Shown here: positions 26,884 to 38,987 of the stretch, in pieces
Layout of the letters: each line of letters begins with the position of its first letter
How positions within the stretch are numbered: position 1 is the stretch's first letter
Source: Arabidopsis thaliana
Taxonomy: Eukaryota; Streptophyta; Magnoliopsida; Brassicales; Brassicaceae
Direction: 5' to 3'
DNA length: 64,000 nt
Assembly (NCBI RefSeq): GCF_000001735.4
Contig: NC_003071.7
Location: forward strand, 8,549,151-8,613,150
Made by a program: the position numbers and the translations under genes
The notes under the pieces: model-generated
What the model saw: the letters and a program-made list of their open reading frames with translations, nothing else
What the model was told of the DNA's origin: nothing
Databases searched by the model: none

Positions 26884-28653
26884 ATGTACTGTAACTTAAC
26901 AAGAAGCCAAGGCTTTCCAATGGCGATTAGGGTTTCATTACAACAAACAACAATCAAAAGTTGTCTCCAGTTCTCAAAGTCTTCGTATTTACCAGTTAAG
27001 TTTCATTTAAACCCTAAAGGAAGCACCTTTGCACATGTTTCGACTGGTTTAGTTAGTTCTCGTCTTAATTCTATGAAGATTAGAATGTTGAGGAACCCTG
27101 AAGGTGTTAGAGAGTTTTCGAGTTTTGATTCGCAGAGATTTGGGAAACGAAGTAGTAGTAATAGTAGTAGAGGGAAGTCAGGATTAGGATCGAAAGCTTA
27201 CCGAGATAAGAGAAGTGGCGGTAGTGGCCGTTCTAGTGGAGATTCAATTTGGGTGAAGTCTGATGAGAAACCAGTGGAAGAAAGGTTTCAGAGAGGTGAT
27301 AGACCTTCTTGGGAGAAACGAGATGGTAGAAATGATTCAGGTTCTGATAGGAGAAGTAGATCCAGAGGTTATGGTGAGACGAGGAATCGAGATTCTTTTC
27401 GTGGTCGAAGAGATGATAGAATCAGTGAAGTGGAAGAAGAGAGTAAGAAAGGTGGAGGGAATTCAATTTGGGTGGCTAATGATGATAAACCGGCGAAAGA
27501 GCAATCGCCGAGAGTTAACAACCGGTCATCTTGGGATGATAGAACAAGAAATCAGAACTCTTTTAGTGCCCGAGGTGATGATAGAATCACTGAAGAAGCA
27601 GAAGAGGAAACAATGAATCATGCCCCTGAAGATGGTGATGGAATCGTTGAAGAAGAACCAGATAATACTAGGTGGTCTGAGATCAAAAATAGATTCAATA
27701 GGTATGATGTAAGAGATCAAGGGCGTGACGATGCAGCTTATCGAAACTGGAATAGGCAAGAGAGCTGGGGTAGGAAAACATGGCAAGAGGCGACTGAGTC
27801 CAGTGTGCCTAGGCTGGAAGGTGAAGTGGTTTATGGAGTAAGTCCAGTGTTGGCTGCACTCTCTGTTGGGAGACGAGAGTTCTATGCTCTCTATGTTCAA
27901 GAAGGTTTAGATTTGAGCAGTAACAATAGGAAGAAGAAAGACAAGAAAGGCTTCGAGAGAGTTTTGAAAATCTCTGAAAAACTTGGGTTAAACATCAAGG
28001 AAACTTCGAAGCATGATCTTAACATGGTCGCTGATAACAGACCACATCAAGGATTGGTGCTTGATGCTTCTCCATTAGAATTGGTGAAAGTGAAAGAACT
28101 AGATCCGATTTCATCAGAGGAAGAGAAATATTCTCTCTGGGTAGCTCTTGATGAGGTCACTGATCCACAGAACTTAGGCGCGATCATAAGATCTGCTTAC
28201 TTTTTTGGAGCCACGGGTGTTGTGGTATGCGCTAAAAACTCAGCTCCATTAAGTGCAGTTGTGAGTAAAGCAAGCGCTGGATCACTCGAAGTAATGGAAC
28301 TCAGGTACTGCAAAAACATGATGCAGTTTTTGGAAGCTTCTGCTGAGAACGGCTGGCGTGTGGTTGGTGGTTCGGTATCACCAAAGGCTGTTGCTTTGAA
28401 CGAGGTTTTACCTGGCAGCCCAACAATTCTTGTCTTGGGTAATGAAGGAACGGGTTTAAGGCCATTAGTAGAGCGATCATGTACCGATTTAGTGAGGATT
28501 AGTGGTAATATGCCCAACGAAGTTGCAGTAACAGAGTCTGATGATGCGGAAGGTGAAGGTTTCAGATCATTTCTTGCTGTGGAGAGCTTGAACGTGAGTG
28601 TTGCAGCTGGTTTGTTTCTTCATCACTTAATAGGCAACAAAGCAAGTGCTTGA
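26884..28653 (+). CDS. SpoU/TrmH-family rRNA 2'-O-methyltransferase, organellar
   Basis: A 589-residue intronless gene, with an alternative ATG at 26920. The first 70 residues are basic and Ser-rich, fitting a mitochondrial or plastid transit peptide. Residues 75-310 are low-complexity Arg/Ser/Gly/Asp with a repeated DSIWV-K-DEKP / NSIWVANDDKP motif. From about residue 312 comes the substrate-binding domain (EGEVVYGVSPVLAAL). It is followed by the three SpoU motifs: DEVTDPQNLGAIIRSAYFFG, ILVLGNEGTGLRPLV and LNVSVAAGLFLHHL. The fold uses a SAM-binding trefoil knot. Yeast and human homologues (MRM1) methylate a guanosine in mitochondrial large rRNA. Matches At2g19870 from memory; the exact target is not known to me. 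Confidence 0.92.
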   Translation: MYCNLTRSQGFPMAIRVSLQQTTIKSCLQFSKSSYLPVKFHLNPKGSTFAHVSTGLVSSRLNSMKIRMLRNPEGVREFSSFDSQRFGKRSSSNSSRGKSGLGSKAYRDKRSGGSGRSSGDSIWVKSDEKPVEERFQRGDRPSWEKRDGRNDSGSDRRSRSRGYGETRNRDSFRGRRDDRISEVEEESKKGGGNSIWVANDDKPAKEQSPRVNNRSSWDDRTRNQNSFSARGDDRITEEAEEETMNHAPEDGDGIVEEEPDNTRWSEIKNRFNRYDVRDQGRDDAAYRNWNRQESWGRKTWQEATESSVPRLEGEVVYGVSPVLAALSVGRREFYALYVQEGLDLSSNNRKKKDKKGFERVLKISEKLGLNIKETSKHDLNMVADNRPHQGLVLDASPLELVKVKELDPISSEEEKYSLWVALDEVTDPQNLGAIIRSAYFFGATGVVVCAKNSAPLSAVVSKASAGSLEVMELRYCKNMMQFLEASAENGWRVVGGSVSPKAVALNEVLPGSPTILVLGNEGTGLRPLVERSCTDLVRISGNMPNEVAVTESDDAEGEGFRSFLAVESLNVSVAAGLFLHHLIGNKASA

Positions 28654-29470
28654 TTCCTCCTTGAGTTCTTCTTATCAATTACATTTTTGAACCAAACTTG
28701 GGATTTGCTCTTTACTTGTATAACTTTATGCTCTCATTCTATGGTTTGTTTTCCTAACATGACCTGATCTATCTATGCTCGAAAAGCTGCATTATTTGAA
28801 GATCAATTCCAGAAATTTCAGCTCAGTGAAAGTAAAATTTCCAACAATATCGATAAATCCAACTTCTAGATCTTCAAATTTGTCGAGTGTTTAACGCAAG
28901 TGATGATTTATAGTGTTTGGTTAAAATACTCGCACACTTCCTGAGACTTGTTTCTTAGACTGTGGAAAGTTAAACCATATAGTATCTGGTTAAAATGGTT
29001 AAAGGTTAAATATGGTTCATGTTTACAATGAATTGGATTTCTACACCACATTTATATTCCCTTAGTTCTTTTTTTTGTCTTGAAAAAGGAAATGGAGCCA
29101 AAAACATGAAATGGGTACCACTATATCCTTTACTAGGGATAGCACAAGTAGCATGGTCCAGTTCAACATGAGAATTTGGATATATTTAGTGTTTGATTAA
29201 GGTGGTTAAAGCCGGGAAGTTAAACAACTTTTTTGTTATTAAATCATATCAATGATACAACAGACGATTCAAATAGGTGTTTGCAGTTGAAACAAAATGG
29301 TTACAAATCATTTGTACTAAAACAATTTTTGAGTTAATTTTTTTAAAAAATATATTTTATATCGTTCTTATAAAAGTTATATTAATAGGTAATAACTAAC
29401 AAAATTTACAATATAATTTACTGTTAATTTCTAATATTATTAAATATTATAGATGGTATATATTTTTAAT
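28654..29470. other. Methyltransferase 3' flank
   Basis: Probably includes the 3' UTR. Repeated TGGTTAAA... segments occur around 28920-29000 and 29190-29230. No gene seen. Confidence 0.4.
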
Positions 29471-29477
29471 ACCAAGT

Positions 29478-29550
29478 GTCTGGTAGCTCAATTGGTAAAG
29501 ATCATAGATGAAGTTTAGAGGTCGCCGGTTCGAGTGACGCTTGGAACGAA
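29478..29550 (+). other. tRNA-like relic (possible SINE head)
   Basis: It contains a good pol III A box (TAGCTCAATTGG) and a B-box-like GGTTCGAGT 47 nt later. The T-stem side reads GACGC instead of CC and no acceptor stem closes, so it is not a working tRNA. It may be a tRNA-derived SINE fragment. Confidence 0.4.
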
Positions 29551-29555
29551 ACTAA

Positions 29556-29974
29556 GGGGGTGTTATTAGTTAATGAATTTTAATAGAATTAAAATCCAAC
29601 ACTAATCAACTGTTATTCAACTAATGATTCTAAATCCAGTTTTAAAATCTAGTGTTATTGGAACTCATCTTTGTAATCATGCTTAATAGATTTTAAAATT
29701 TAGTGTTATTCAATTAAGATTTTAAATATTTCATTAAAATCCAGTATTATTCAAAACAAAAAAACTTGTAAAATCCTTGTATATTAGTTCATTTGAAATG
29801 AAATCTCTTTGGAGTTTCATGAGTAAATCATTAGAATCAATATTCAAGACATATTGCATAGATTATATTGCATAGATTTTGAAATTTATACAAACATATT
29901 TTTAAAAGCAACATCAGAAAACAAATCTAAAGCTTAAAGAATTGACTTTAACTCCATAATTGAATAACACCACC
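29556..29974. mobile_element. Harbinger-like MITE, 419 bp
   Basis: Terminal inverted repeats GGGGGTGTTATT (left) and AATAACACCACC (right, one mismatch) are flanked by a TAA target duplication at 29553-29555 and 29975-29977. A 3 bp TWA duplication and GGGGGTGTTATT ends are typical of PIF/Harbinger MITEs. The interior repeats TCCAGTGTTATT-like motifs and has no open frame. Confidence 0.82.
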
Positions 29975-29977
29975 TAA

Positions 29978-32427
29978 TATTACATGCTGTAGTTTTGGAT
30001 CTGGAAAAATTACGGATTTCGGCCTAGAACCTTCTTATATTAAAAAAAAAAAAAGGTATATATTTTTATTGTCACGAAGAATGTGTGTATACACGAACGC
30101 TCATAATCCATTGAAGTCAATTTCTTGCGATAAACGTAGTTTATTTCTTGCACACAATCAAATCTAGTTACGTACATTAGCAAACACTGTTTTAGATTGG
30201 TCCGAGTGATTGTTTGACTTTGATCGAAAATAAACACACAATTTTAATTAATTACCTTTGAAAATATGTAATTACAATGCTCATATTAGTGCAAAGAAAA
30301 AACAACAAATATAATTTGAACCAATAGTTTGTTCACTAGCAATATATTATATGTATAGTTGACTCTAGTACATTAGTATCAATCTAAAAATCTAATCTAA
30401 CTCGATATTAGGCCATATGTTTTAACACCAAATTAGATTTGAAAAACATGGCAATGGAAACACAATAATATTTTTAAGTCACATCAGAGAAGAAGATGCA
30501 TAGAATATACCTAGAAAATATTCAATTCGCCAAGGAGATCAATGATTAGGTCATAGGAGTAATAAACTATAGAATAAAATTATGTGGAAAAAATAATAAA
30601 TAAAATTAAGAAAAGAAATTGGGTTGTCAAAAACACACATGTATCTAAGCTGTCACCACTCGTGATACTCTGTTCGAAAAGGACATCTTTAGATTCGGCA
30701 TCACATTCTGGCATCTTTGCCGCCAAAATTACTTTATTGTATAAACAATATTTTCCTCTTGAGTAAGAATAATCCTTCACGAGAAAGTAAAAATTAACTT
30801 TGATCTTGCGAGCAAAAGTAGTTTACATGTTTAATGTGATATATGCAAAATAAGTGATATATTATTAAACTGTAATTGGTAATTGATGCGGATCACCACA
30901 CTAAACATATTTGATCATTGTTCATGTGAAACTTAAAATATTTTTAAAAAGTCGAGTATGAGTAGGTGTCTTTTGGAGATGCCATGTTCTGATGGTTTGA
31001 TTTAGCTTCAAGAGTGTGATTCGACATTTGAAAAATTAAATAATGCATCAAAAAATGGTTAGAAAAACTCTCTCTTCAAGAATATATATGTCTTAATATG
31101 CAGGTTAAGAAGCACATGAACTATTTAGTCTATTTCACGTGCAATTAAGATGTAGTCATATTCCAAGAGACATGTTACTGTTGCAATCTTAGGTCGAAAG
31201 CATCATCTTTTGTCGAAACAAAAGTTCCAAGAGTCCAAGACATTAAGTTACAATATGCATATGATGCGAGCAAATCATCACCCATTTGCACAACTTCTTT
31301 CAAAACCGCATAAAACAGTTTTTTTTTTTATCTCGCTTAAGAGAAGCAATTTTTAGAATTAGAAAAATACCTTCAAATGACAATGATCCATATCTTGAAA
31401 GTTATTTTTGTTGCTTCAGCTCTATTCAAGCCTCACATCTTATTCGAAATATCCGTAAAACTCATTGAATTCAACAACCACAAACCGTACTTCATCTTTC
31501 GAGATCCTAAACCGTATAAATCACAATCCTTGTCTCAAATGTAGAATACGATCTCCATACACAAATAATTGAAAAAAAAAAACTTGCACATGAATAATCC
31601 GTTTGTTTGAAAAACAAATATCTAATTTTTTACAAGAATCTTTCCAAAACATAACCAATCCAACACTTAAACCAATAAGCCTACCAGTTGACACATGGTC
31701 ACTAGCTAGAGTTTATAATCTTTTCAATGAACCAAAAAATGTTTCTTAACGCGGTTTTAGGTTTCGAAATATAATCAGAATATTGACAAACATATGTTCT
31801 TCTAATAGCAATAAATTTTAGTATATGCTCTATACAAAATAAATGAAAGATTATAAGATTTAAATGCTTATAGATATATACAACACACACGTAAACATAG
31901 TTTTTTTTTTTTGACATAATACAATGATATATATTTCTTTTAACAGAATATTTATTTCCTTAACTATTGGGAATAATTTCTTTTGAAATTGATGACAACC
32001 AAAAAAAAAATCTTATTTGAAATTTCAAATAGAAGGTGCTGATTCTTAAAGATTTATGAATTTATTAAAAATAAAAAATAGTAAAGTTGAGTTTTTTGAA
32101 TTAAAAAAGGAAGAGGAAAGAAAAGGGATGTGTCCATGATTGATTGAATGGTGTGATTTAGTTTTTGAAAAATATTATTATAAGTTTAGTTTTTTAGTTT
32201 TCTCTCTGGATTTTCGCTGGTCCGTCAATGGTGATCTGAGACAATTTCACGAATCTAATTGGTTTCGATGTGTGACAGAGAGAGACAACGAGACGAATTT
32301 CAAATCTAGGGTTTCTCATTTTTTGCTCCTCTGTTCTCTCTTCTTCTTCTCAATCCTTTATTGTCGCGAGGAAGAGGACGACGTTGAATACAAGGAGAGG
32401 ACACAAGGAAAAGAAAAGAGACGAAAG
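29978..32427. other. Intergenic region and GCS promoter/leader
   Basis: AT-rich with no supported gene up to about 32100. The GCS leader probably lies in 32100-32427 and holds short upstream ATGs (for example ATG TGT CCA TGA near 32128). Confidence 0.45.
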
Positions 32428-35400
32428 ATGTCTACATTGGACTCCATTGATGCGATTCTCTTCTCTCTTAGCAGAGCTTTTACAAGCCCTTTCGCTGTCT
32501 TCGTTCAGATCCAGGTGAGAGCTTTTTTTTTGTCTTTTGCTGTTGTTGTTTCCGATTGAAAGTTTGGTCCTTTTTTTCTCTTTCAAAATTTTGAATTTTG
32601 CTTGCTCCTCTGAATCACACGTTCGGATTCCATAAAACCCAATTCGCTTGTTTTTTGTTTTACGTTGGTTCAGATCGAAAGTTTGGTCCTTTTTCTCGTT
32701 AAATGTTGGAGGATAAAAGTCTGGATTTTGGGGATTTGTTATCTTTAGGGGTTTTGTTCTACAAAGGTTTGAAAAGTAATGATTTTTATGTTCCGTATGA
32801 AGCGTAGAAAAGAAGAAATTGAGCGTTTGTTGCATCATCAATGATTTTCCAGGAAAAATGATTGGTTTAGATCATATAAATCCTAGCAGTTTTTGGTTAA
32901 ATGTGTTCTCTTTTAGTTGTTTGATTGAGCATTTTTATCATCAGGATAAGAATTTTTCTTGCGTTTGTTATTTGGGTTCTTAATGTTTCTTGTATATGCT
33001 TCAGGGGTGTACAATATGCTTACTACTTGCTCTCGGCTGGTTATTGGCTGAATATGTCAGGTAGTGTCTTTACCTTAATAATGTCTTATTTTGATTTTAC
33101 AATCTGAGTTTTGTCTTCTGAAATGTGTTTGTGTTCCATTTCTATCTCTAAGGAATCGTGAGGTTAAGAGAATTAAAAACAGCATAAAAGCGGGCAATAG
33201 CTTGGCGTTTCTTTATCAAGATATCAATGAACTTGAGCACTCTAGGCAGGTTAAACTTCCTAGAGTTTCAGTTGTCATGCCTCTAAAAGGTTTTGGAGAA
33301 CACAATTTACACAACTGGAGAAGTCAGGTCAGTCCCTCATGTTGCAGTATCATTGTCTCCTTTCTAGGCAGAGTTTTTTTTTTTAATTTGCATCATAGTT
33401 AAGCTTTTTGCCAGAGAAGTTTGTTGCTTCCAACTTAAATTTTAAGATTGATCCATGTCTATGTGTAGATTACTTCTCTCTATGGTGGGCCATTGGAATT
33501 CCTTTTTGTTGTAGAAAGTACGGAAGACCCTGCATATCACGCTGTTTCCCGTCTATTATCTATGTATCAGGTACAGCAGACATGTTTCAACATATCATTG
33601 TGTTCGTGTTATTTGTTATCTATCGATGGAAGTATAGTCCATATGGCCTTCTTTTGTCTTGAAGTATCTACTGACTCTACATTTTTCCTAATCTGTCTTC
33701 AATGTACACAGGATCATGTTGAAGCTAAGGTCGTGGTTGCTGGTTTATCAACAACATGTAGCCAGAAAATTCATAATCAGTTGGTATGTATGATTTTTTT
33801 TTTCTCCCAATATTTTTTTTATCTCTCCTTTGTGACTGTTCTTAAATCAACTGTAATCACAACCATGAAAAGCTAACTTATCTTCCAACATACATTTTTC
33901 ATTTTTGTTGTTCATTCATTGGCTTTCGCTGAATGTTCCTGTTTCTGGCTTCTTTTTCTTGAAGATTGGAGTTGAAAAAATGCACAAAGATACCAAATAT
34001 GTGTTATTTTTGGATGATGATGTTAGACTGCATCCTGGAACAATCGGAGCTCTCACGACTGAGATGGAGAAAAATCCAGAGGTGGTACCCAAACTACAGA
34101 AATCCTGAACTAATTGGCTTAATTCTGTGTCTGTTTACATTTATCAAAGACATAGCTAAGGATAGGCCCTTAATTATCTTTCCTTCTGTCTGAATTTGTT
34201 TAACAGATATAGTGATTTCTTGCAGATATTTATTCAAACTGGGTATCCTCTAGACTTGCCGTCTGGGACTCTTGGGAGTTATTGCATCTATGAGTACCAC
34301 ATGGTACGGTAGATATAATCACTGGTTACTTTTATCAAGTTGTTAGGTTGTTTATAATTGTAGCATATCGTAATTTGAGCTAATATTTGGCATGTTCACT
34401 TTCCAGCCTTGCTCAATGGGATTTGCGACTGGTGGAAGAACATTCTTTTTGTGGGGAGGATGTATGATGGTATGTATATAACATATTACATGGTATATAG
34501 AATGTTTGTTTTGTATTCCCTGCTACAGCTAATTTTGGTTTATGTTTCCAACTATTTGTAGATGCATGCTGATGATTTCAGACAAGATCGGTACGGTGTT
34601 GTCTCTGGCTTACGTGATGGTGGATATTCAGATGATATGACACTTGCCTCTCTAGCAGGTAACATTTGCTTCAAATTTCCCTCCAACTTATAGTTGACAG
34701 TTTTTTCATGTTTCCACTTACCTTCTTCTTTCCAGGTGCTCATAAGAGGCTCATTACATCTCCTCCTGTTGCTGTTTTCCCTCACCCTCTCGCGAGTGAT
34801 CTAAGTTTTGGACGGTACATTCTCATATCTACTTGTTTGAAACATAAGATACTGAATATTTCAGATGCTTAACAATTTCTATTCTTTTTTGTTTTATAGA
34901 TACTGGAACTACTTGAGAAAACAAACCTTTGTGCTAGAATCATACATATCGAAAGTTAACTGGATAATGAACAAGGCTTTGTTTGCTGTCCATTGTTATC
35001 TTTCATGGGGTTTTGTTGCACCATATGTTATGGCTATCATTCACATCACATCAGCTTTAAGAATCTACATCAAGGGCTATCATCAACTTGAAGACACGAC
35101 CTCTGCTTCTGGTGGTGAGCATACTTTTCTTCTTATTTAGGTGGGTTATGTGTTTAAGATACCAGAAATTTGTTCTAGTGCCACGATGATTGCTCGTGTG
35201 TTGGGGGATCTTAGAACTGTTGTGTAGAAGCATAATGATTTGTCATCTTCAACTTAAATTGTAGGATTGTCTGTTTTTCTTATGCTACATATTGACCGAA
35301 GGATGAGGTTCTATGTAGGTATGATGCTTGTTATAACGTTGGCGATCTGCACCTTCATCGAGCTTCTGTCAATGTGGAATTTGACGAGACGAGAAGTTCA

Positions 35401-35968
35401 GCTATGCAATATGTTATCCCCTGAGGCTCCCCGTCTCTCTCTTGCAACTTACAACTGGGGACTTGTATGTGCTTTCAACCTCCTTTTATTAATTAGAATT
35501 AGATTAAACTCTTGAGTAATAGTGTCGAAAGTTATGGGGATGATAGATATGGAGGTAACATATTCGTTTTGGTTGGGGGGAAATTTACAGGTTTTTGTAG
35601 CAATGCTTGTAGACAACTTCCTATATCCGATATCAGCTTTCCGGTCTCATTTTTCTCAATCCATAAACTGGTCTGGAATCAGATACCACTTGAAAGATGG
35701 AAAGATATTCAAGGTAAATCATTTGTGTCTCCAAATAGTTTTCTCGTTATCATTTCACTTAATGTTCACCTAGAGAACTGTATAATGTATGTAATTGATT
35801 GCAATGTGATATCAGATTGAGAGACGAAAGGATATGGGACCAACAAAGACTGATTTAGGAGGCAAACATTTGTATGGTAAGAAAGGAGCTCCTCAGAAAG
35901 CTTCATTCTTAAGCTCATTGGGAAGAAATTTGGCTCACTGGCGACAACCGAAAAAATTCGATGTTTAA
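32428..35968 (+). CDS. GCS: Glucosylceramide synthase (ceramide glucosyltransferase, GT21)
   Basis: Fourteen exons: 32428-32514, 33005-33060, 33153-33327, 33469-33570, 33712-33783, 33965-34081, 34226-34303, 34407-34469, 34562-34658, 34736-34814, 34900-35114, 35265-35464, 35591-35713 and 35816-35968. Phases agree, giving about 538 residues. An N-terminal membrane segment (CTICLLLALGWLLAEYV) precedes the glycosyltransferase domain: VVMPLKG, ESTEDPA, LFLDDDVRLHPG and GGCMMMHADDFRQDRYG, the last resembling the Q-X-X-R-W region. C-terminal hydrophobic segments follow. The enzyme transfers glucose from UDP-glucose to ceramide in the ER/Golgi. Matches At2g19880 from memory. Confidence 0.95.
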
Positions 35969-36890
35969 AAAAACCGTATTTATACAGTAGAAGAAAGCTC
36001 TAAAGTCGATTTTTGCCCGGGAATTCGCGGGTAAACTGATGATTCTTTGCGATGTTGGTGATTCTTTTTCAAGAAGGGGGAAGATTTGATCTTGTTTTAA
36101 TTTTTCTTTTGGTTGGCTTCAAAATGTTTATTGGTGAAGAAAGGCGTTAATCCCCTTTGGTAAATTTTTATTTATTGATCTCTGTTTATTTTATTATGGG
36201 TTTCACTTAGCCGTTTAAAGATGAAATATACTGCTCACCATCTTGATTCATCACCTTGATTTCTGTAATTTTTGGTTCTTCATCATTCAACTTTTTAGTT
36301 TGTTGTGTATCATACAAATGTTTAATCCAATTATAATTCTCATTCTTGCCTTGGTCTATAGTTGTCTGAAATATCAAAATTTTAAATTTAAGATGTATTT
36401 GTTGTGCTCACAATTTTATGTCATATCATCCGCGGCATGGCCGGCTCGTCACATAAGCCACAGAAGGTAAGGCTTAGGGCCCAAATTTTTTTTTAACCAT
36501 GGAAATTAATATATATATATATATTTTTTCTCAAGTTTTGATTTATATCTTAGTTAGTAAGTGAAGCAAAATAAAAACTGTTGATCTTCCCTTCGCGGAG
36601 GTTAGGGTTTATATTCAGCAAATGATTCCACTTTGATGAGTCTACGAAAAATTGTTGGTTTGTGATTTGTGATAACATATTCACTTGATTTACTTTGGTG
36701 ATCAAGAAAGAGCCAAAGGGGAGCCGAGGAGGTAACAATTAACGTAACAGGAGTGTGATTGTGAAGGATGTGTTAATTACGGTTTTTGAATATAATAATA
36801 GTGTTGTTGATTTTGGGAGATTGGTTTTGATTGAATTGATGATATAAACCATAAATCCAGCCTTTCATCATCGGCGGCCACATATCTCCC
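35969..36890. other. GCS 3' flank
   Basis: The first 250 bp look like GCS 3' UTR. At 36430-36490 GGCCGGCTCGTCAC and GGCTTAGGGCCCAAA form a short block seen at the ends of decayed hAT elements, though no boundaries are visible. No gene seen. Confidence 0.4.
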
Positions 36891-37778
36891 ATGTACAGAG
36901 GATTCAACAGTAAGATTTCTCTCTATCTCTCTTGCTAGAAATTGATGGTTCTGTTCTTTTTAGTGACCCTGCGACAGGTCTAAATAATACGTGTATCTAT
37001 ATTGCTTGGGGTGCAAGGTAGTGGAGCGCATTGCATTCAATATACTAAACTAATGGTTTTTAGGTATAACTTCAAAATCTGATTTTTTGTTTGTTTGTTT
37101 GTTTGTTTCTCTGTTTCGTAACTGTATATTTTCTTTGTTTTCTAGAGCCAAGGACAGGCGTCTTCTGGAACGTCGAGGACTACCCAATCCCTAATCTCTA
37201 TCCTCATACGATTTTTCAAAATATTAAATCAGCTCTTGAGAATAAGGTACGGTGGTGAAGTGAAAATCTTGGGTTATTATGAGAAGAATAACATATCCGA
37301 GGTTCGGTTTTGTCAAAGGTTCATTGAGTATCATAATGCCGGAATCATGTTACGCGGAGGTGAACTTTCTTCTTTAATAACTTAAAACTCTCTTACGTTC
37401 TCCTTTGGTACACTTTGTAATCCAGATCTCTGTTTTTATATAATATAGTGTCAGGCGATAAAGCTGCGAGAGTTGGTCAAATGATAGTGCGCATTTGTTT
37501 ATGGCCACTGGATAATCCTGTATCAAATTTGATGGTAGTCTTTAAAAACATCTCACAAGAACCCGAGCTCATCAGGGTTCTTCAAGCTCTGAGATTGAAT
37601 AATTTCAATGTTCTCTTAGCACAGCATTTTAATGTCGAAACACCATTGCTACTTCAAACTGTAAGCTCATCCATATGGCTTTCCACAAGCCTATTTGATC
37701 GAGGAATCCTTATCAAACCAAGCTTTACTTCATCCGCAGCCTCTTGGCCACCAGAAACCATGTACAAAGGACTCAATG
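36891..37778 (+). pseudogene. NYN-domain protein, unit 1 (frameshifted)
   Basis: A 19-nt first exon (36891-36909, MYRGFN) splices in phase to an exon at 37146 encoding the NYN start, TGVFWNVEDYPIPN. At about 37246 two nucleotides are missing compared with unit 3 (AATAAG-GTACGGTGG), so the frame breaks before YYEKNN. A last exon, 37455-37778, encodes GDKAARVGQMIVRICLWPLDNP. The fold is the PIN-like NYN nuclease domain found in MARF1-type proteins and in a large plant family labelled endonuclease or glycosyl hydrolase. The first Asp is present in WNVED. Likely a pseudogene, or part of a longer fused transcript. Confidence 0.65.
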
Positions 37779-38987
37779 GTAAGACTTCTCTCTATCTATT
37801 TGCCCGAGCAATCCAAAATATACATATATCTAATATTGCTTGGAGTGCACGTTGGTGTTGATTTCGGATCAGGTTTCATCTGATTGATCTGTCATTGTAC
37901 GTAGACCAACAGATTTAATCAATCTGTCATATACTAAACTAATGGTTTTTTGAAACCTCGCAGAAACAAATGTATTCTGGGACGTCGAGGACTGCCCAAT
38001 CCCTAATGGTGTCACTACTGATGAGTTTTTACAGAATATCAAATCAGCTCTTGTAAATAAGGGTTATCTTGTAAAATTGCTAGAGTTGATAAAATGTTTA
38101 TGGACATTTGTTTTTTCACACTGAACAATCCTGTGGAGTATCCTAAAAGATCAAATTTGGTGGTGATGGCGAGAAGCTACAATTTAGAAGTTGACCAGCT
38201 AAAGGTTGATAAACCTCTCGTTTTCAAAATAGAAATGTTGGACGGTTTTCTTAAAGCTTTGAGAACGAGAGGTTACAACGTTCTCTTAGCAGAACCTGAT
38301 GATTCCTATAGAAGATCCGTTTGGCTTTGGCCAAGCCTTGCCTATGGAGGAAACCCTATCCAACATTCGGTTCTCACTACTACTTGTCATAGTAAGCGTT
38401 AATGGATTCTTTTCTTTTTTTGTGTGTGTTCTTTCTGTTGCATAGTTGGTTATGTTGTCTCCGTCATCGCAGGCACATGTATCTTCTGGGACGTAGAGGA
38501 TTTCCCAATCCCTAATGGTATTGACACTACTGATAAGGTTATTCTTAATATCAAATCAGCTCTTGCGAAAACGGGTTATGATGGTAAAGTGTCAATCGTG
38601 GCTTATTATGAGAAGAATAAGATCTTGGATGATTTCCACTTGGTACCTGCAGGTAAAATCTCTTAATATTCTTTTCTTTGTCAGCTTTAATGCGTTTTTA
38701 ACCTGTAACATATATTCCATTTCTATATGGTTTCAGGAGATAAATCTTCGAGAGGTAATAAGATGTTAGTAGACATTCTTTGTTGGGCAGTACATAATCC
38801 TGTATTCTCAAATTTGATAGTGATCTCAAAAGACATCTCAGAATATAGAGAGTTCAGCGACGTTCTTCAACTTTTGTCAGGGAGAGGTTACAATGTTGTC
38901 TTAGCACTGCCTGATGTGGCCGCATATTTACGCTCTGTATGGCTTTATTACCTGAAGAATAATACTACGAAGGTTGCGGAAGACTGA
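37760..38987 (+). CDS. NYN-domain nuclease-like protein, units 2 and 3
   Basis: Begins with the same kind of 19-nt exon (37760-37778, MYKGLN), which overlaps the end of unit 1. The exon at 37964-38391 encodes a shortened NYN copy (TNVFWDVEDCPIPNG) whose middle is lost or out of frame near 38075. Exons 38473-38652 and 38737-38987 encode a complete copy: TCIFWDVEDFPIPNG, VSIVAYYEKNK, GDKSSRGNKMLVDILCWA and NLIVISKDISEYREF, then a stop. In active NYN domains acidic residues in WDxED and the IS-D-D strand bind metal; here the second site reads SKDISEYREF, so activity is uncertain. Unit 3 could be expressed alone or as the C-terminal part of a double-domain protein. Confidence 0.6.

Noticed and set aside
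32140-32427. In-frame upstream extension of the GCS protein
   Set aside because: It begins at a non-ATG codon, and the first in-frame ATG before the conserved MSTLDSIDAI is 32428 itself.
36430-36500. GGCCGGC...GGGCCC block as a hAT insertion
   Set aside because: Only one end-like motif is visible and there is no target duplication, so no element is claimed.
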